Assembly (NCBI GenBank): GCA_963717115.1
Contig: CAVQVO010000020.1
Span: 1,054,001-1,118,000 of the forward strand
DNA length: 64,000 nt
Direction: 5' to 3'
Source of the DNA: JBBQUN01 sp963717115
Lineage (GTDB): Bacteria > Actinomycetota > Acidimicrobiia > Acidimicrobiales > SZUA-35
The notes beneath the pieces were generated by a model. That model was not told the DNA's origin. It saw nothing but the letters and a program-made list of their open reading frames with translations, and did not search any database. The position numbers were made by a program, and so were the translations under genes. Within the stretch, counting starts at the first letter, position 1. The number at the start of each line of letters is the position of its first letter. This document shows positions 1-8,851 of the stretch, piece by piece.

Positions 1-486
1 GGCGGCCAGCCGGAGCTGACCGAGGGCGACGGCGTACTGAATGGCGTACTCGGCGAGGCTGAGGCCGACGAGTTGGCCCCCGAGCGTGAGCGCCACGAGC
101 GATCGATCGATCCCGGGAAGGACGAGGGGTTGCAGTGCCACGGCCACGATGGTCGTTGCCACGGTTCCGAAGAAGGCGACCGAGAAGGCGAGGTCGAAGT
201 CCTTGTTGGGGTCGGTCGAGACGACGACCCGCTTGAGGAGCAGCCAGGCGCTCCCGAACGTGGCGATCGGAGCTCCGATGCTCGCAACGGCCATCAGGCC
301 ACCGAGCACCCCGTAGGTGTCCGGTTCGAAGAACTGGGTCAGCGCCAGGAACAGGACGGCGCTGGTCAGCAGACCGACCACTTCGTTGACCAGCGACCAA
401 GCGAATCGATGGGCCTGCTCGCGACCGGATCCTGCGGCTCCGAAGTCGGCGCTCCCGGAGGGTTCGTCTTGGGCTGTCGACGTCAT
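1..486 (-). CDS. Polysaccharide flippase (Wzx/MATE-like), 3' part missing
   Basis: The minus strand reads open from an ATG at 486 to the window edge (about 162 residues) with no stop. After a soluble N-terminus of about 25 residues come hydrophobic segments: one near residues 30-50 containing VVGLLTSAVLFLALTQFF, one near 60-80, and two more around 105-150. This layout, including the YGVLGGLMAVASIG stretch, resembles the first helices of lipid-linked oligosaccharide flippases of the polysaccharide-biosynthesis family. Such proteins move undecaprenyl-linked glycans across the membrane. The ATG overlaps the stop of the heparinase-like gene by ATGA, so both are probably in one operon. The family call rests on topology and context because only the N-terminal third is visible. 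Confidence 0.72.
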   Translation of the reverse strand, partial: MTSTAQDEPSGSADFGAAGSGREQAHRFAWSLVNEVVGLLTSAVLFLALTQFFEPDTYGVLGGLMAVASIGAPIATFGSAWLLLKRVVVSTDPNKDFDLAFSVAFFGTVATTIVAVALQPLVLPGIDRSLVALTLGGQLVGLSLAEYAIQYAVALGQLRLAA

Positions 487-2429
487 GGGAGCTCGGCGGA
501 TTCGATCGGGAGGTGGAGAACGGTGGTCAGCAGATGGTCGAGCCCGACCGTACCAACGCCGCGAATCGACCACGCCGGCACACGCTTCCCGAACGATGAG
601 GAGTGCCACCCATCGATCGGGTCGATCGAACCACGGTTCGCCGACCACCGCAGTTCGGGCGGCAGGACCAGTCTCGCCGCGAGTGCCCGGCCGCCATGCT
701 CCCAGGACAGCTGGGCGACGCCATCCACCCAGCCGAGGTCGACCAACGGCCCGAGGGGCAGGCGCAACTCGACGGGGACGGTGACCGTCGGATCGGACCC
801 CACCAGTCGATCGGTGACGGTCAGGGTGCGGTGCTCGGGCGTCCACACGACCCGTCGCTGGTGGAGCACCCCGAATCGGCCGAGGTAGCCGTCGTGCTCG
901 CCCAGCACCGAGCGAGTTCCGTCGACGGTCTCGTCGTGCAGGAGGCGGGTCCGAGCCACCGACGACCACAGGAAGGTGCCCGATGGCATCGATTGGTCGA
1001 GTCCATCGATCGAGAGCGTGGCATGGGCGGCGGTCGATCGGAAGTGATCCCGCCAGACGGGATCGTTGCCGTAGCAGAAGGTACCCGGATCGGCCACGAT
1101 CTCGACGCCCTGGTGACGCACTTCGAGCGCCAGCGCATCGGCGTGGGCATGGGCATACAGCGGGCCCAGCCCGTGGGGCCCCACATCGAATCGCCACCAC
1201 GTGTCACCGTCCCGGACGATGGCCATACCGGCATCATCGAACGACGCCCGTCGGACCGAGGGTCGGTCTCCCACGTCGAGCGACCGGTCCCCGAGGAGCA
1301 TCGATCGGAGATCCGGCCTGGTCACCGGCCACCAGTCGAGCGCACCGAACAAGGCCGCACCCGTCGCCAGTTGGCTTGCGACCGCGTCATGGTCGGGGCG
1401 ATCGAGCAGGACGCCATGGGCGGAGTCGTCGTCGCCCTGCCGGGGCGCACCACCGAGCTGGTCGCACACCCCGGCCTGCGCGTCGAGCATGCTCGCCACG
1501 GTGTGCCAGGCGGCGAACCCGTGCCCGCCCCACTCGAGCTCGACGACGGCCGGGAGCGTCAGCTCGAGCACGAAGGTGTGATAGCCGCTGGCCAGCTCGC
1601 GGTTGATCCCCGACGGAAAGGTCTGGGCGCGCAGTTGTTCGGCCAACTCCGACGAGGCCTCCTCGCGCCAGCGTTCCGAGTCGGCGAACCAGGGAAAGGC
1701 CGTCGCGGCTGCGGCGAGTCCCGACACCTCGGCGATTCGATGGTTGTTGGCCGAACTCCCGGTGCTCGGGAATGCGGCGAGCCATTGCTGGTGGCGGGCC
1801 AGTTGCTCGACGAAGATCGGGTTCTCCTCGAAGAGGGCGGTCACTCCCGACCACGTGCCGAGCAACCGGCGGAGCCAGATCCACGACTGGAGGCGCATCC
1901 CGATCTCGATGCCGCTCGACCAGTGCACACCCGCCATGAACGGGGAGGCCGCCATCCAGGCCGACAGGTCGGCTTCGACACGCCGGGCGAATCGTTCGTC
2001 GCCGTCCAAGGCAAAGGCCATGGCGACGATGGTCAGATACTGGTGGCGAGAAAGCTCCCAGACGTGTTTCATCGATCGCGACGTGTCGGCCCCAGCGGTC
2101 GGTCGCCCGGCCGATCCGCTCATCGACGGGTCGTGGAAGAAGTCGGGCGTGGGCAGCAACCGATCGTGGCGCACGCCAAGCACCTCGAGATCGCCTTCGA
2201 GAATTCTCGCGGCCGCGGCGACCGCAACGTCGGCCGACGGCGAGGCTCTGAGGTCGGGAAGGATTCGGGCCAAGGGCGACCGGTCGACGAATTCGGGCTT
2301 GCCCCGAAGCCTCGGGGTCGAGGGGGGGCGTCGCTCCCACTGGTTCCGGCGAAGGCGTTGCCGACCCTTCTCGACGATCTCGGCGGGGTCCATGGCCAGC
2401 AGCCGTGTCCGGTACCACGAAGCGGTCAT
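483..2429 (-). CDS. Heparinase II/III family protein
   Basis: A 648-residue protein with the two-part build of the heparinase II/III family: an alpha-helical toroid-like N-terminal half (SxxNNHRIAE near residues 225-235) and a beta-rich C-terminal half with HAHADALALEV and DPGTFCYG near 420-450. Family members are polyanionic-polysaccharide lyases, and many non-lyase relatives sit in bacterial glycan export loci. No clear signal peptide is seen; the N-terminus (MTASWYRTRLLAMDPAEIV) is typical of the cytoplasmic forms in exopolysaccharide clusters. It is followed by the flippase through a 4-base overlap. A role in trimming or modifying the locus glycan is inferred. The substrate cannot be read from sequence. 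Confidence 0.8.
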   Translation of the reverse strand: MTASWYRTRLLAMDPAEIVEKGRQRLRRNQWERRPPSTPRLRGKPEFVDRSPLARILPDLRASPSADVAVAAAARILEGDLEVLGVRHDRLLPTPDFFHDPSMSGSAGRPTAGADTSRSMKHVWELSRHQYLTIVAMAFALDGDERFARRVEADLSAWMAASPFMAGVHWSSGIEIGMRLQSWIWLRRLLGTWSGVTALFEENPIFVEQLARHQQWLAAFPSTGSSANNHRIAEVSGLAAAATAFPWFADSERWREEASSELAEQLRAQTFPSGINRELASGYHTFVLELTLPAVVELEWGGHGFAAWHTVASMLDAQAGVCDQLGGAPRQGDDDSAHGVLLDRPDHDAVASQLATGAALFGALDWWPVTRPDLRSMLLGDRSLDVGDRPSVRRASFDDAGMAIVRDGDTWWRFDVGPHGLGPLYAHAHADALALEVRHQGVEIVADPGTFCYGNDPVWRDHFRSTAAHATLSIDGLDQSMPSGTFLWSSVARTRLLHDETVDGTRSVLGEHDGYLGRFGVLHQRRVVWTPEHRTLTVTDRLVGSDPTVTVPVELRLPLGPLVDLGWVDGVAQLSWEHGGRALAARLVLPPELRWSANRGSIDPIDGWHSSSFGKRVPAWSIRGVGTVGLDHLLTTVLHLPIESAELP

Positions 2430-2499
2430 GATCGTCCCTCGATCGGCCCATTCCGACGTCGAGGTTCGGATCGCTCGGTCGGTCTGCCATCATGATCCG

Positions 2500-3186
2500 A
2501 TGTTGACCACGATGGCACAGCGCTTCTCGGCCCGTTCACGGGCCTACCGCGGCGAACAGTTCCGCCGATTGCTGGGCCCGACGGCCGAAGACCGGATTCT
2601 GGACCTGGGGGGCGGCGACGGCCGCCACTTCGCGGCGATCAGCCCCCTGCGCGACAACGTCACCGTCGCGGACATCGCCGAATCCGACCTGGCAACCGCC
2701 AGCCGAGAGTTCGGGTTCCAAACCGTGAAGCTCGAGGAATTGGGCCGGCTGCCCTTCGATGACCGCGCCTTCGACATCGTGTTCTGTTCGAGCGTGATCG
2801 AGCACGTGACCGGGCCGAAGGCGGCGGTGGAGCAGATGCGCGACACGAGGGAGTTCGAGGCGTCGAGCCGGCTCCATCAGGAGCAGTTCGCCGCCGAGCT
2901 CCGGCGTATCACGTCGTCCTACTTCGTGCAGACCCCCAACCGGTACTACCCCATCGAGAGCCACAGCTGGCTTCCCGGCGTGGTCGCCGTCCTGCCCCGG
3001 TCCGCCCACGTCACGACCATCGACATCACCAATCGGTTCTGGATCAACACGACCTCGCCCGACTGGAGGCTGCTCACGGCCTCCGAGATGGCCGAGCTGT
3101 TTCCCGACGCCGAGATCGAGCGCGAACGCTCGCTGGGATTCACCAAGTCGCTGCTGGCGATCAAGGGTCGACAGCCCCGCAGCTGA
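2500..3186 (+). CDS. Class I SAM-dependent methyltransferase
   Basis: A 228-residue protein starting at ATG 2500. The frame stays open upstream across the antisense heparinase gene, but homology begins at this ATG. Motif I is ILDLGGGDGR (residues about 31-40), followed by an acidic loop (VTVADIAESDL) and FDIVFCSSVIEHV, the usual Methyltransf_11 post-I and motif II pattern. A C-terminal region with FVQTPNRYYPIESHSW is common in methyltransferases of polysaccharide loci. It is divergent from the heparinase gene, with only 70 bases between them, so a shared promoter region is likely. A role in methylating a sugar or lipid-linked glycan is inferred from context. Confidence 0.85.
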   Translation: MLTTMAQRFSARSRAYRGEQFRRLLGPTAEDRILDLGGGDGRHFAAISPLRDNVTVADIAESDLATASREFGFQTVKLEELGRLPFDDRAFDIVFCSSVIEHVTGPKAAVEQMRDTREFEASSRLHQEQFAAELRRITSSYFVQTPNRYYPIESHSWLPGVVAVLPRSAHVTTIDITNRFWINTTSPDWRLLTASEMAELFPDAEIERERSLGFTKSLLAIKGRQPRS

Positions 3187-3236
3187 GGGTTCGATCGGGC
3201 TGCCGCCACGCATCCCCGTCGGTATCGGGCACATGC

Positions 3237-4625
3237 TCAGGGCTCCCAGGCCCCGATCGACACGCTGGACGGTCGCGGGTTGCCCGATCCGTCGATCGAA
3301 GAACCGAATGCCGGATCGCCGGACCCCACCAGACCCGAGTCGGCCAGCGGCGTGTGCGTCCCTCGGGGCGAATCCGGGTCGAGGCTCGCCAGGAGTTCGA
3401 GGCCCGGCGGCAGGAGGAGGTTGGTGTCACCCGGTGGCAGTGGTCCTGCGGTGAACGCATTGTTGACGAAGGTGACGTTGGCCAGGGAGGCGTCGGCGAG
3501 CCACGGGGCCACCCCGTCCAGCGAAATCACGAGGTTGTTCGCGAACAGCACGTTGTCGCCCGAGGCGGTGAGTTCCGCCCGACCCCCGAACAGATCGGGT
3601 GACCACCCGTCATGGATGAGCGTGTTGTTGATCACGTCGGTGTTCGACGTCCGGAAGACGTGGATTCCTCGGCCACCGTTGTCGATACAGGTGTTGTTCT
3701 CGACGAGGTTCCGGCCGGTGTAGCTCGACAACGAGAACAGATCGAGGATGATGCAGTTGCCGTCGGTCAGCAACCCGGTCTCGGGCTCGAACACCTCGGT
3801 GTAGTTGCTCACGACGAGGTTGCCCCGGATGATGTTGGAGTACTCGTCAGGTCCTGCGTCGGGGCCGATGGGCTCGTAGATGCTGAGACCACTGCCCTGA
3901 TAGAAGCTCCGGCGGGCCGTGCCTCGAACCTCGTTGTACTCCATCGTCACCATGGCGCTCTGTGTGGCCGAGATACCGGCGGCCCCGAAGTTCTCCATGA
4001 GATTGTTGCGGATCACGACGTTGTGTGACTGATCCTTGAGCCGCACACCCGCGCCGTGTTCGCTGTCGTCGCGGCCGAGCATCGTGAACCCATCGATCAC
4101 CACGTAGCTCGAGGCGATCAGCTCGAACCCATTGCCCCACATGCCCCCGGCGTCGATCACGACCGCTTCCTCGGGGAACGGCGTCAGGGTGATCCAGGCG
4201 TCGGGTGTGCCGACGATGGTGCCCAGGACGTGGTCGGTGTCGAGATCGCTGTAGGTACCACCCCGGAAATAGAGCGTGTCGCCGGGCTGGAGGATCCGGA
4301 TCGCCTCGCGAGGCTTGCGAAAGGGATCGTCGAGGGTGCCGCTCGCGCCGTCACGGCCCCGTTCGGCATCGACGAAGACGGCGGGTTCGTCGTAGGGCGG
4401 GAGCGTCGTGGTCGGAGCGGTGGTGGTCGTCGTCGTCGACGTCGACGTCGACGGCGCGGCCTCGTCCAGTTCGCCGGCACCACCCGACTCCGAGGAGATC
4501 TGCGGGGACGAGGAACCGCCATCGCTGGTTCCGACACAGGCCGCCAGTCCCACGCCGAGGATGATCCAGAGCGCCAAGACCGTTCGCGTCGGACCGGCGA
4601 CGAGGGAGGAGATGGCAGTGCGCAC
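3237..4625 (-). CDS. Right-handed parallel beta-helix lipoprotein
   Basis: A 462-residue protein with a lipoprotein signal: a hydrophobic segment (TVLALWIILGVG) ending in a lipobox LAAC near residue 30. A Ser/Thr-rich linker of about 45 residues follows, with a run of threonines. From about residue 85 the sequence shows repeated beta-helix rungs with N-rich turns (NVVIRNNLMENF, NIIRGNLVVSNY, RNLVENNTCIDN, DVINNTLIHDG). The first rung region, DAERGRDGASGTLDDPF, matches the DUF1565-type start of pectate-lyase-like folds. This suggests a lipid-anchored extracellular protein that binds or cleaves polysaccharide. It is divergently transcribed from the lyase-like gene at 4764. Whether it is an enzyme is not evident. 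Confidence 0.82.
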   Translation of the reverse strand: MRTAISSLVAGPTRTVLALWIILGVGLAACVGTSDGGSSSPQISSESGGAGELDEAAPSTSTSTTTTTTAPTTTLPPYDEPAVFVDAERGRDGASGTLDDPFRKPREAIRILQPGDTLYFRGGTYSDLDTDHVLGTIVGTPDAWITLTPFPEEAVVIDAGGMWGNGFELIASSYVVIDGFTMLGRDDSEHGAGVRLKDQSHNVVIRNNLMENFGAAGISATQSAMVTMEYNEVRGTARRSFYQGSGLSIYEPIGPDAGPDEYSNIIRGNLVVSNYTEVFEPETGLLTDGNCIILDLFSLSSYTGRNLVENNTCIDNGGRGIHVFRTSNTDVINNTLIHDGWSPDLFGGRAELTASGDNVLFANNLVISLDGVAPWLADASLANVTFVNNAFTAGPLPPGDTNLLLPPGLELLASLDPDSPRGTHTPLADSGLVGSGDPAFGSSIDGSGNPRPSSVSIGAWEP

Positions 4626-4629
4626 CTGC

Positions 4630-4697
4630 TGCAGGGTAGGGCAGATCCTCGGCAGTCAGAACGGCAGGTCTGCCCACCGAGCGCGTTGCAGGGTGGG
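4630..4697. promoter_or_regulatory. Divergent promoter region with repeats
   Basis: The 138 bases between the beta-helix lipoprotein and the lyase-like gene hold an 11-base near-direct repeat (TGCAGGGTAGG at 4630-4640, TGCAGGGTGGG at 4687-4697). They also hold an imperfect inverted repeat GGGCAGA...TCTGCCC lying between the two copies. The position fits a control region shared by both genes. No sigma-factor hexamers are convincing. Confidence 0.3.
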
Positions 4698-4757
4698 TTT
4701 GGCGAGACCGGCGGTGAGCATTTCTGCCTAATGTCGCGCGCCTGACCTTCCGATGAT

Positions 4758-4770
4758 AGGTCAATGACCT
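4758..4770. promoter_or_regulatory. 13-base palindrome centred on a start codon
   Basis: AGGTCAATGACCT is a perfect palindrome around a central A, and the ATG of the lyase-like gene is at 4764-4766 inside it. It could be an operator or a hairpin masking the start codon, or it may be chance. No strong Shine-Dalgarno precedes this ATG. Confidence 0.3.
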
Positions 4771-6335
4771 CTGGCGGAGCACTGGCGTCGACCGGAAACG
4801 AACGCGTTCCAGCGCGTTCGACCCTCGTTCGACGAGCTCGCAATCGTCAGATCGTCGTCGGAATCGTCGCCGCGGTGTCGGTGCTCGCGTCGTACGGCGC
4901 CTGGTCACCGGGAAATGACGGCGGCGATTGGCAACTCTCGATGACCGACGACCCAGGCGAGACCTCGTTGCCACCTCCCGATGTTCTGCCGCTCCTCGAC
5001 GAGACACCGGAGGTCGAGATCTCCGCGATCGATCAGACGCCGACATCTCCGCCGACCAGTGCACCCACGGCCCCCGCTCCCGAGCCCGCTCAGGACGTGG
5101 CGCCGCAGGAGACCGACCCGCTCGGCCGGGACACCGGACTCGGCGTCCCCTCGCTCGCGACCGCTGCTCCCGAGGTCCAACGCCTCATCGAGGAGGGTCT
5201 CGCCGTGGCCGCAGCCCGAGCCACGGGTTCGACCGACCCTGAGCCCGGGGTGACTGCACCCCCGACCGCTCCCTCGCCACCGGCCGCTCCCTCGCCACCG
5301 GCCGGAGCGGGTCCTCCACGCACGACGGTCCCACCTGCGACCAGTCCGGCCCCGCCGACGACCGCTGCACCACCGACCACACCGGCCCCACCGACCACCC
5401 CCGCACCACCGACCACACCGGCCCCACCGACCACCCCCGCGCCACCGACCACTCCGCCCGTCACGGCGCCACCGACCACCGTCCGGCCGTCCCAACCGGC
5501 TGGGCCCGATCCGGTGGCACCCGGCGACGTCGTCGTCGCCGTCGATCCACGGATTCCCATGGGCCAGCGCGAGATCGGCCAGATGATGGTCGCCGGGCGG
5601 ATCATCAACGGACCGCTCCCGAGCGCCATCACCGCGGGGCCCGACGCCACCGGCAACACCCTTCGAGTCGGTCCGGTACCCGATCCGCAGAACCCTGCTC
5701 GGCAAGTCCTGTACTTCGGAGTGGATGCCGACGATCCGGTCATCTTCGACGGGACGAGGGCACACCTGTCCAACCTGAGTCAAACGCTCCCGTTCAACGA
5801 GACCTTCTGGCACACCGCCAGCATCATGCACGAGGACTGGACCGGTACGACCAACAACCAGGCCATCTGGGAGTGGCACGACGGTGACCACTCGAGCGGG
5901 CTCAGCCCGTTCCTGGCCTTCTACATCCAGGGCGGGAAGCTGACGATCGGAGCCCGCTATGCGTCGCGACCGAATCCGAGTCGGGCCGACATGATCGGCG
6001 TCACGCTCTTCAGTGAACCCGCGACGGCTGCGAATCAGTGGCAGGACTACGTCATCCAGGGGCGCATCAACCCCTATGCGGGCGGCGGTGGCTTCGTCCG
6101 GATCTGGCGCGACGGTGTCCTCATCGTCGACTACCAGGGCCCCATCGGCTACGACCAGCCGGGCCATCCGTCGTATGCCGTGATGGGGTACTACCACTGG
6201 CACAGCTACAACCCGTTCGACCGACGCATCCCCGTTCGGCGGACCTATTGGGCGTGGTCCTCCGTGGTGCGTGACCCGGCCGGCCGCTACTCCACGGCCG
6301 ATCTCCAGGCCCATCTGGCGGCCAACAGCGGCTGA
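4764..6335 (+). CDS. Membrane-anchored polysaccharide lyase-like protein (heparin lyase I family fold)
   Basis: A 523-residue protein. A basic N-terminus is followed by a transmembrane anchor (IVVGIVAAVSVLASYGAW, residues about 30-47), then a long acidic and Pro/Thr-rich stalk (residues about 60-250) that includes tandem APPTTP repeats. The C-terminal domain (about 255-515) shows a jelly-roll pattern with FNETFWHTASIMHEDW, IWEWHDGD, LTIGARYAS, VIQGRINPYAGGGGFVRIWRDG and YYHWHSYNP, as in the PF14099 heparin-lyase-I/glucuronan-lyase group. The catalytic domain would sit outside the membrane. It lies in a glycan locus beside a beta-helix lipoprotein. A lyase or binding role on the locus polysaccharide is inferred. 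Confidence 0.72.
   Translation: MTSGGALASTGNERVPARSTLVRRARNRQIVVGIVAAVSVLASYGAWSPGNDGGDWQLSMTDDPGETSLPPPDVLPLLDETPEVEISAIDQTPTSPPTSAPTAPAPEPAQDVAPQETDPLGRDTGLGVPSLATAAPEVQRLIEEGLAVAAARATGSTDPEPGVTAPPTAPSPPAAPSPPAGAGPPRTTVPPATSPAPPTTAAPPTTPAPPTTPAPPTTPAPPTTPAPPTTPPVTAPPTTVRPSQPAGPDPVAPGDVVVAVDPRIPMGQREIGQMMVAGRIINGPLPSAITAGPDATGNTLRVGPVPDPQNPARQVLYFGVDADDPVIFDGTRAHLSNLSQTLPFNETFWHTASIMHEDWTGTTNNQAIWEWHDGDHSSGLSPFLAFYIQGGKLTIGARYASRPNPSRADMIGVTLFSEPATAANQWQDYVIQGRINPYAGGGGFVRIWRDGVLIVDYQGPIGYDQPGHPSYAVMGYYHWHSYNPFDRRIPVRRTYWAWSSVVRDPAGRYSTADLQAHLAANSG
5346..5480 (+). repeat. In-frame APPTTP-coding tandem repeat
   Basis: The stalk of the lyase-like protein is encoded by an 18-base unit for Ala-Pro-Pro-Thr-Thr-Pro, repeated about six times. 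Within it a 36-base unit is repeated in tandem at 5367-5402 and 5403-5438. Such a tract is prone to copy-number change, which would alter stalk length. Confidence 0.85.
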
Positions 6336-6555
6336 CCATCGAGGCTCGTCGTCGCCGGGGAACTCCCCGAGAGGGGCTCAGGGCACCAGACGAGACGAGC
6401 GGCGCTCCCGGTCATCGCGACGACCCCGGTCCGACCCACTTCGGTTCGCTGGTACGTTCACGAACTGTGTCCAGTCCTTCGCCCGAACTGCTCGGCGCAT
6501 CCGATCAGCACCAGAGGCAGGCAGCCCGTGCGGCGACGGCGACGATCGGTGGACG

Positions 6556-7641
6556 GTGACCGCCACCGATCCGCGACGTTCGATCCGGTACTTCGTTCCG
6601 GGTTTCCAGGGCGGCGTGGGCATCGTCGGGCTGGGTCTGGCATCCGACCCTGATTGGCGGCCGGCCGATCTCCACTTCGATCTGATCGAGACGATGCCAT
6701 CGGTTTCTCCGGCCGGGGTCGGCCACTTCCTGACCATCGCCCTCTCGCTGCTGGGGAACCGACGACGCCAGGTGGCCCTGGTGCATCTGAACGTGTCCAT
6801 CAATGGCAGCACCGTCCGAAAGATGCTTCTCGGCCTCATCTGTCGCGTCCGCCGCATTCCGTATGTGATCCACATCCACAGCGGCAACTACGGATCGTTC
6901 TACGCGAGTCGGTCGACTCGCAGTCGTCGCCGCATCACCCGCTTCATGCAGCGGGCCGACCGGGTGATCGTGCTCGGCGAGCAGATGCGTCAGATGGCGC
7001 TCGACACGATCGGTCTGGAGCCCGACCGAGTCGCCGTCGTGCCGAACGCGGTCATCGATCCGGGCCCGGTCGTCACCACCTCCGGAAAGCCCGTCACCGT
7101 TCTCCATCACGGTCGTCTCTCGGACGAGAAGGGCACGTTCGATCTTCTCCACGCCCTCGCCCGACTCGACCGAGGCCTTCCTTGGCAGGCCGTGGTCGCC
7201 GGCGACGGAGCCACCGGCGAGGTGCGGGAGTTCGTCTCGAGGTCCGGCCTCGCCGACCGCGTTCGCGTCTGCAACTGGCTCGATCGTGACGCGGCCATCG
7301 ACGAGATCGTGCGGGCGGACATCTACGCGCTGCCGTCACACAGTGAAGGACTGTCGTTGTCCCTGCTCGAGGCCATGGCGGCCGGACTCGCTTGCATCAC
7401 GACACCGGTCGGCGCCCACGTCGACGTCGTGGATTCGGGGCGATGCGGGGTGATCGTTCCGGTCGGCGACGACGGGGCGCTGGCCGAAGCATTGCGGGAA
7501 CTGATCGAGGATCCGGGACTCCGGGCCCGTCTGGGACGGGCGGCCAGGGAACGATTCCTCGTTCACTACGAGATCACGAGACTGCGTCAGCAGCTCGCCG
7601 ATCTCTACCGTGACGTGCTCGAAGGCCCGGCGCCGATCTGA
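6556..7641 (+). CDS. Glycosyltransferase family 4 protein
   Basis: About 361 residues from a GTG at 6556. The open frame extends further upstream, but that part has Arg/Pro-rich non-coding character. The N-terminal Rossmann half begins IRYFVPGFQGGVGIVG. The C-terminal GT-B half has HHGRLSDEKGTFDLL, VVAGDGA and the E-x7-E nucleotide-sugar motif in SEGLSLSLLEAMAAGL, all typical of GT4 enzymes. These add a sugar from a nucleotide donor to a lipid-linked acceptor at the inner face of the membrane. It stands alone on the plus strand, convergent with the next glycosyltransferase. Donor and acceptor are unknown. The exact start is uncertain because no strong ribosome site is visible. Confidence 0.85.
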   Translation: MTATDPRRSIRYFVPGFQGGVGIVGLGLASDPDWRPADLHFDLIETMPSVSPAGVGHFLTIALSLLGNRRRQVALVHLNVSINGSTVRKMLLGLICRVRRIPYVIHIHSGNYGSFYASRSTRSRRRITRFMQRADRVIVLGEQMRQMALDTIGLEPDRVAVVPNAVIDPGPVVTTSGKPVTVLHHGRLSDEKGTFDLLHALARLDRGLPWQAVVAGDGATGEVREFVSRSGLADRVRVCNWLDRDAAIDEIVRADIYALPSHSEGLSLSLLEAMAAGLACITTPVGAHVDVVDSGRCGVIVPVGDDGALAEALRELIEDPGLRARLGRAARERFLVHYEITRLRQQLADLYRDVLEGPAPI

Positions 7642-7738
7642 TCGGAACGAAACCGGGACCGCGGCGGAGAGGGTGGTCGATCGCCGGCGGATGCCGGGCG
7701 GACGGCCGATCTCGGCAGGCCATCGGCGCGAGCGGGTC

Positions 7739-8851
7739 TCATCGACGCACGTCGATCGCTGCGAGCCGCTGCCGCAAGGCATCGTGCCGGGCTTCGAGCG
7801 CCGCGGTCGGCGGTCGACCGAGGTCGCCCAGGATTCGGTCGAGCTGATGGGCCCAGTCCAGGCGACCGGCGGCGATGGCCATGTTCTGCAAGGCCGCGCC
7901 CGACGGATCCTCGGAGTCGTTCACGATGCTCTCGAGTCGCTCGGCATCACCGTCGAGCGGCCAGTCGAACGCGACGAGGCCGTCCAAGCCGGCAGCCCGC
8001 ATCGAGTCCTGATGGGGTAGCTCACCGATCACCTTCGCGCCGCCGGCTGCGGCTTCGGCGAAACGCGCCGAGACATCGCGGGCACCACCGATCATGGCCG
8101 CCTCGTCGAACCGCGCATGGTTGGCGATGACGAACTCGCTGAATCGGCAGCGGCGAAGGTAGTTGCTGCGGTGCAGCGTCATGTTCGTGACCGTGCCGCC
8201 GGACAGCGTGTCGATCAGGTAGAGCCGATTCAGTCGATCGGCGACCTCACCGAGGGTTCGATGCTGCGGCTCGGACCGCCGGCCGGGATTGTGGAACAGA
8301 ATGGGCCGCGGCAACTCCGCCTCCGGTGGCAGCGGGACCGCCAGCGCGTCGACACCGGCTGCCAGGTGGGCGACCCGATTCCCCCATGGGTCGACCAGGG
8401 CTCGTGCCCCACTCTCGTTGGCGACGTAGATCCGGTCGAACTGGTCGAACGGTTCGGCGCGGAGCGGCGTGCGGCCACGGCTGCCGGCCCATGCGTCGAC
8501 CATCCAGCACACCCGATGCGTGGTCGCACGCAAGACCGGTCGGATCTCGCCCAGCGTCGTGAAGTCGAACGGGCCGGTCGCAACGAAGAAGACGAGATCG
8601 TAGTGGCCGGCCAACCCGTCGGCGGTGGTGGTCCGGGCCATCCGACTCCAGGCATGGCTGCCGTCGACCCCCGCCCGACGCAGGAGCTGGTAGCTCCGCC
8701 GCGCCGCCGTGAAGGCCAGGTCGCCGTGGAAGTGCTGGACTTCCACGAGGTCTGCGTCGAGCAGGTCGACCACGAGGTCCTCGAACTCGTACCAGCCTGC
8801 ATAGGCCGGATGTCGAACCACTCGGCGGAGCGAGAGGACCAGCGTCTTCAT
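7739..8851 (-). CDS. Glycosyltransferase, CgeB/YkvP-like
   Basis: A 370-residue GT-B-like protein. The N-terminal half (MKTLVLSLRRVVRHPAYAG) is divergent. The C-terminal half has YLRRCRFSEFVIANHARFDE and an acidic-glycine stretch (RFAEAAAGGAKVIGELP) resembling the Glyco_trans_1_2 domain of CgeB-like proteins, in which the final domain reports the donor site. Its start overlaps the 3' end of wecB by ATGA (8848-8851), so the two are co-transcribed. This supports use of ManNAc- or GlcNAc-derived donors in the same pathway, which is inference. The transferase call is moderately sure. Confidence 0.65.
   Translation of the reverse strand: MKTLVLSLRRVVRHPAYAGWYEFEDLVVDLLDADLVEVQHFHGDLAFTAARRSYQLLRRAGVDGSHAWSRMARTTTADGLAGHYDLVFFVATGPFDFTTLGEIRPVLRATTHRVCWMVDAWAGSRGRTPLRAEPFDQFDRIYVANESGARALVDPWGNRVAHLAAGVDALAVPLPPEAELPRPILFHNPGRRSEPQHRTLGEVADRLNRLYLIDTLSGGTVTNMTLHRSNYLRRCRFSEFVIANHARFDEAAMIGGARDVSARFAEAAAGGAKVIGELPHQDSMRAAGLDGLVAFDWPLDGDAERLESIVNDSEDPSGAALQNMAIAAGRLDWAHQLDRILGDLGRPPTAALEARHDALRQRLAAIDVRR

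Noticed and set aside
603..2495. 630-residue plus-strand open frame
   Set aside because: It is antisense to the heparinase-like gene, with a high-GC codon-phase pattern and no recognisable domain.
4905..6314. 469-residue minus-strand frame opposite the lyase-like gene
   Set aside because: Antisense shadow with Gly/Arg-rich composition arising from the Pro/Thr stalk repeats.
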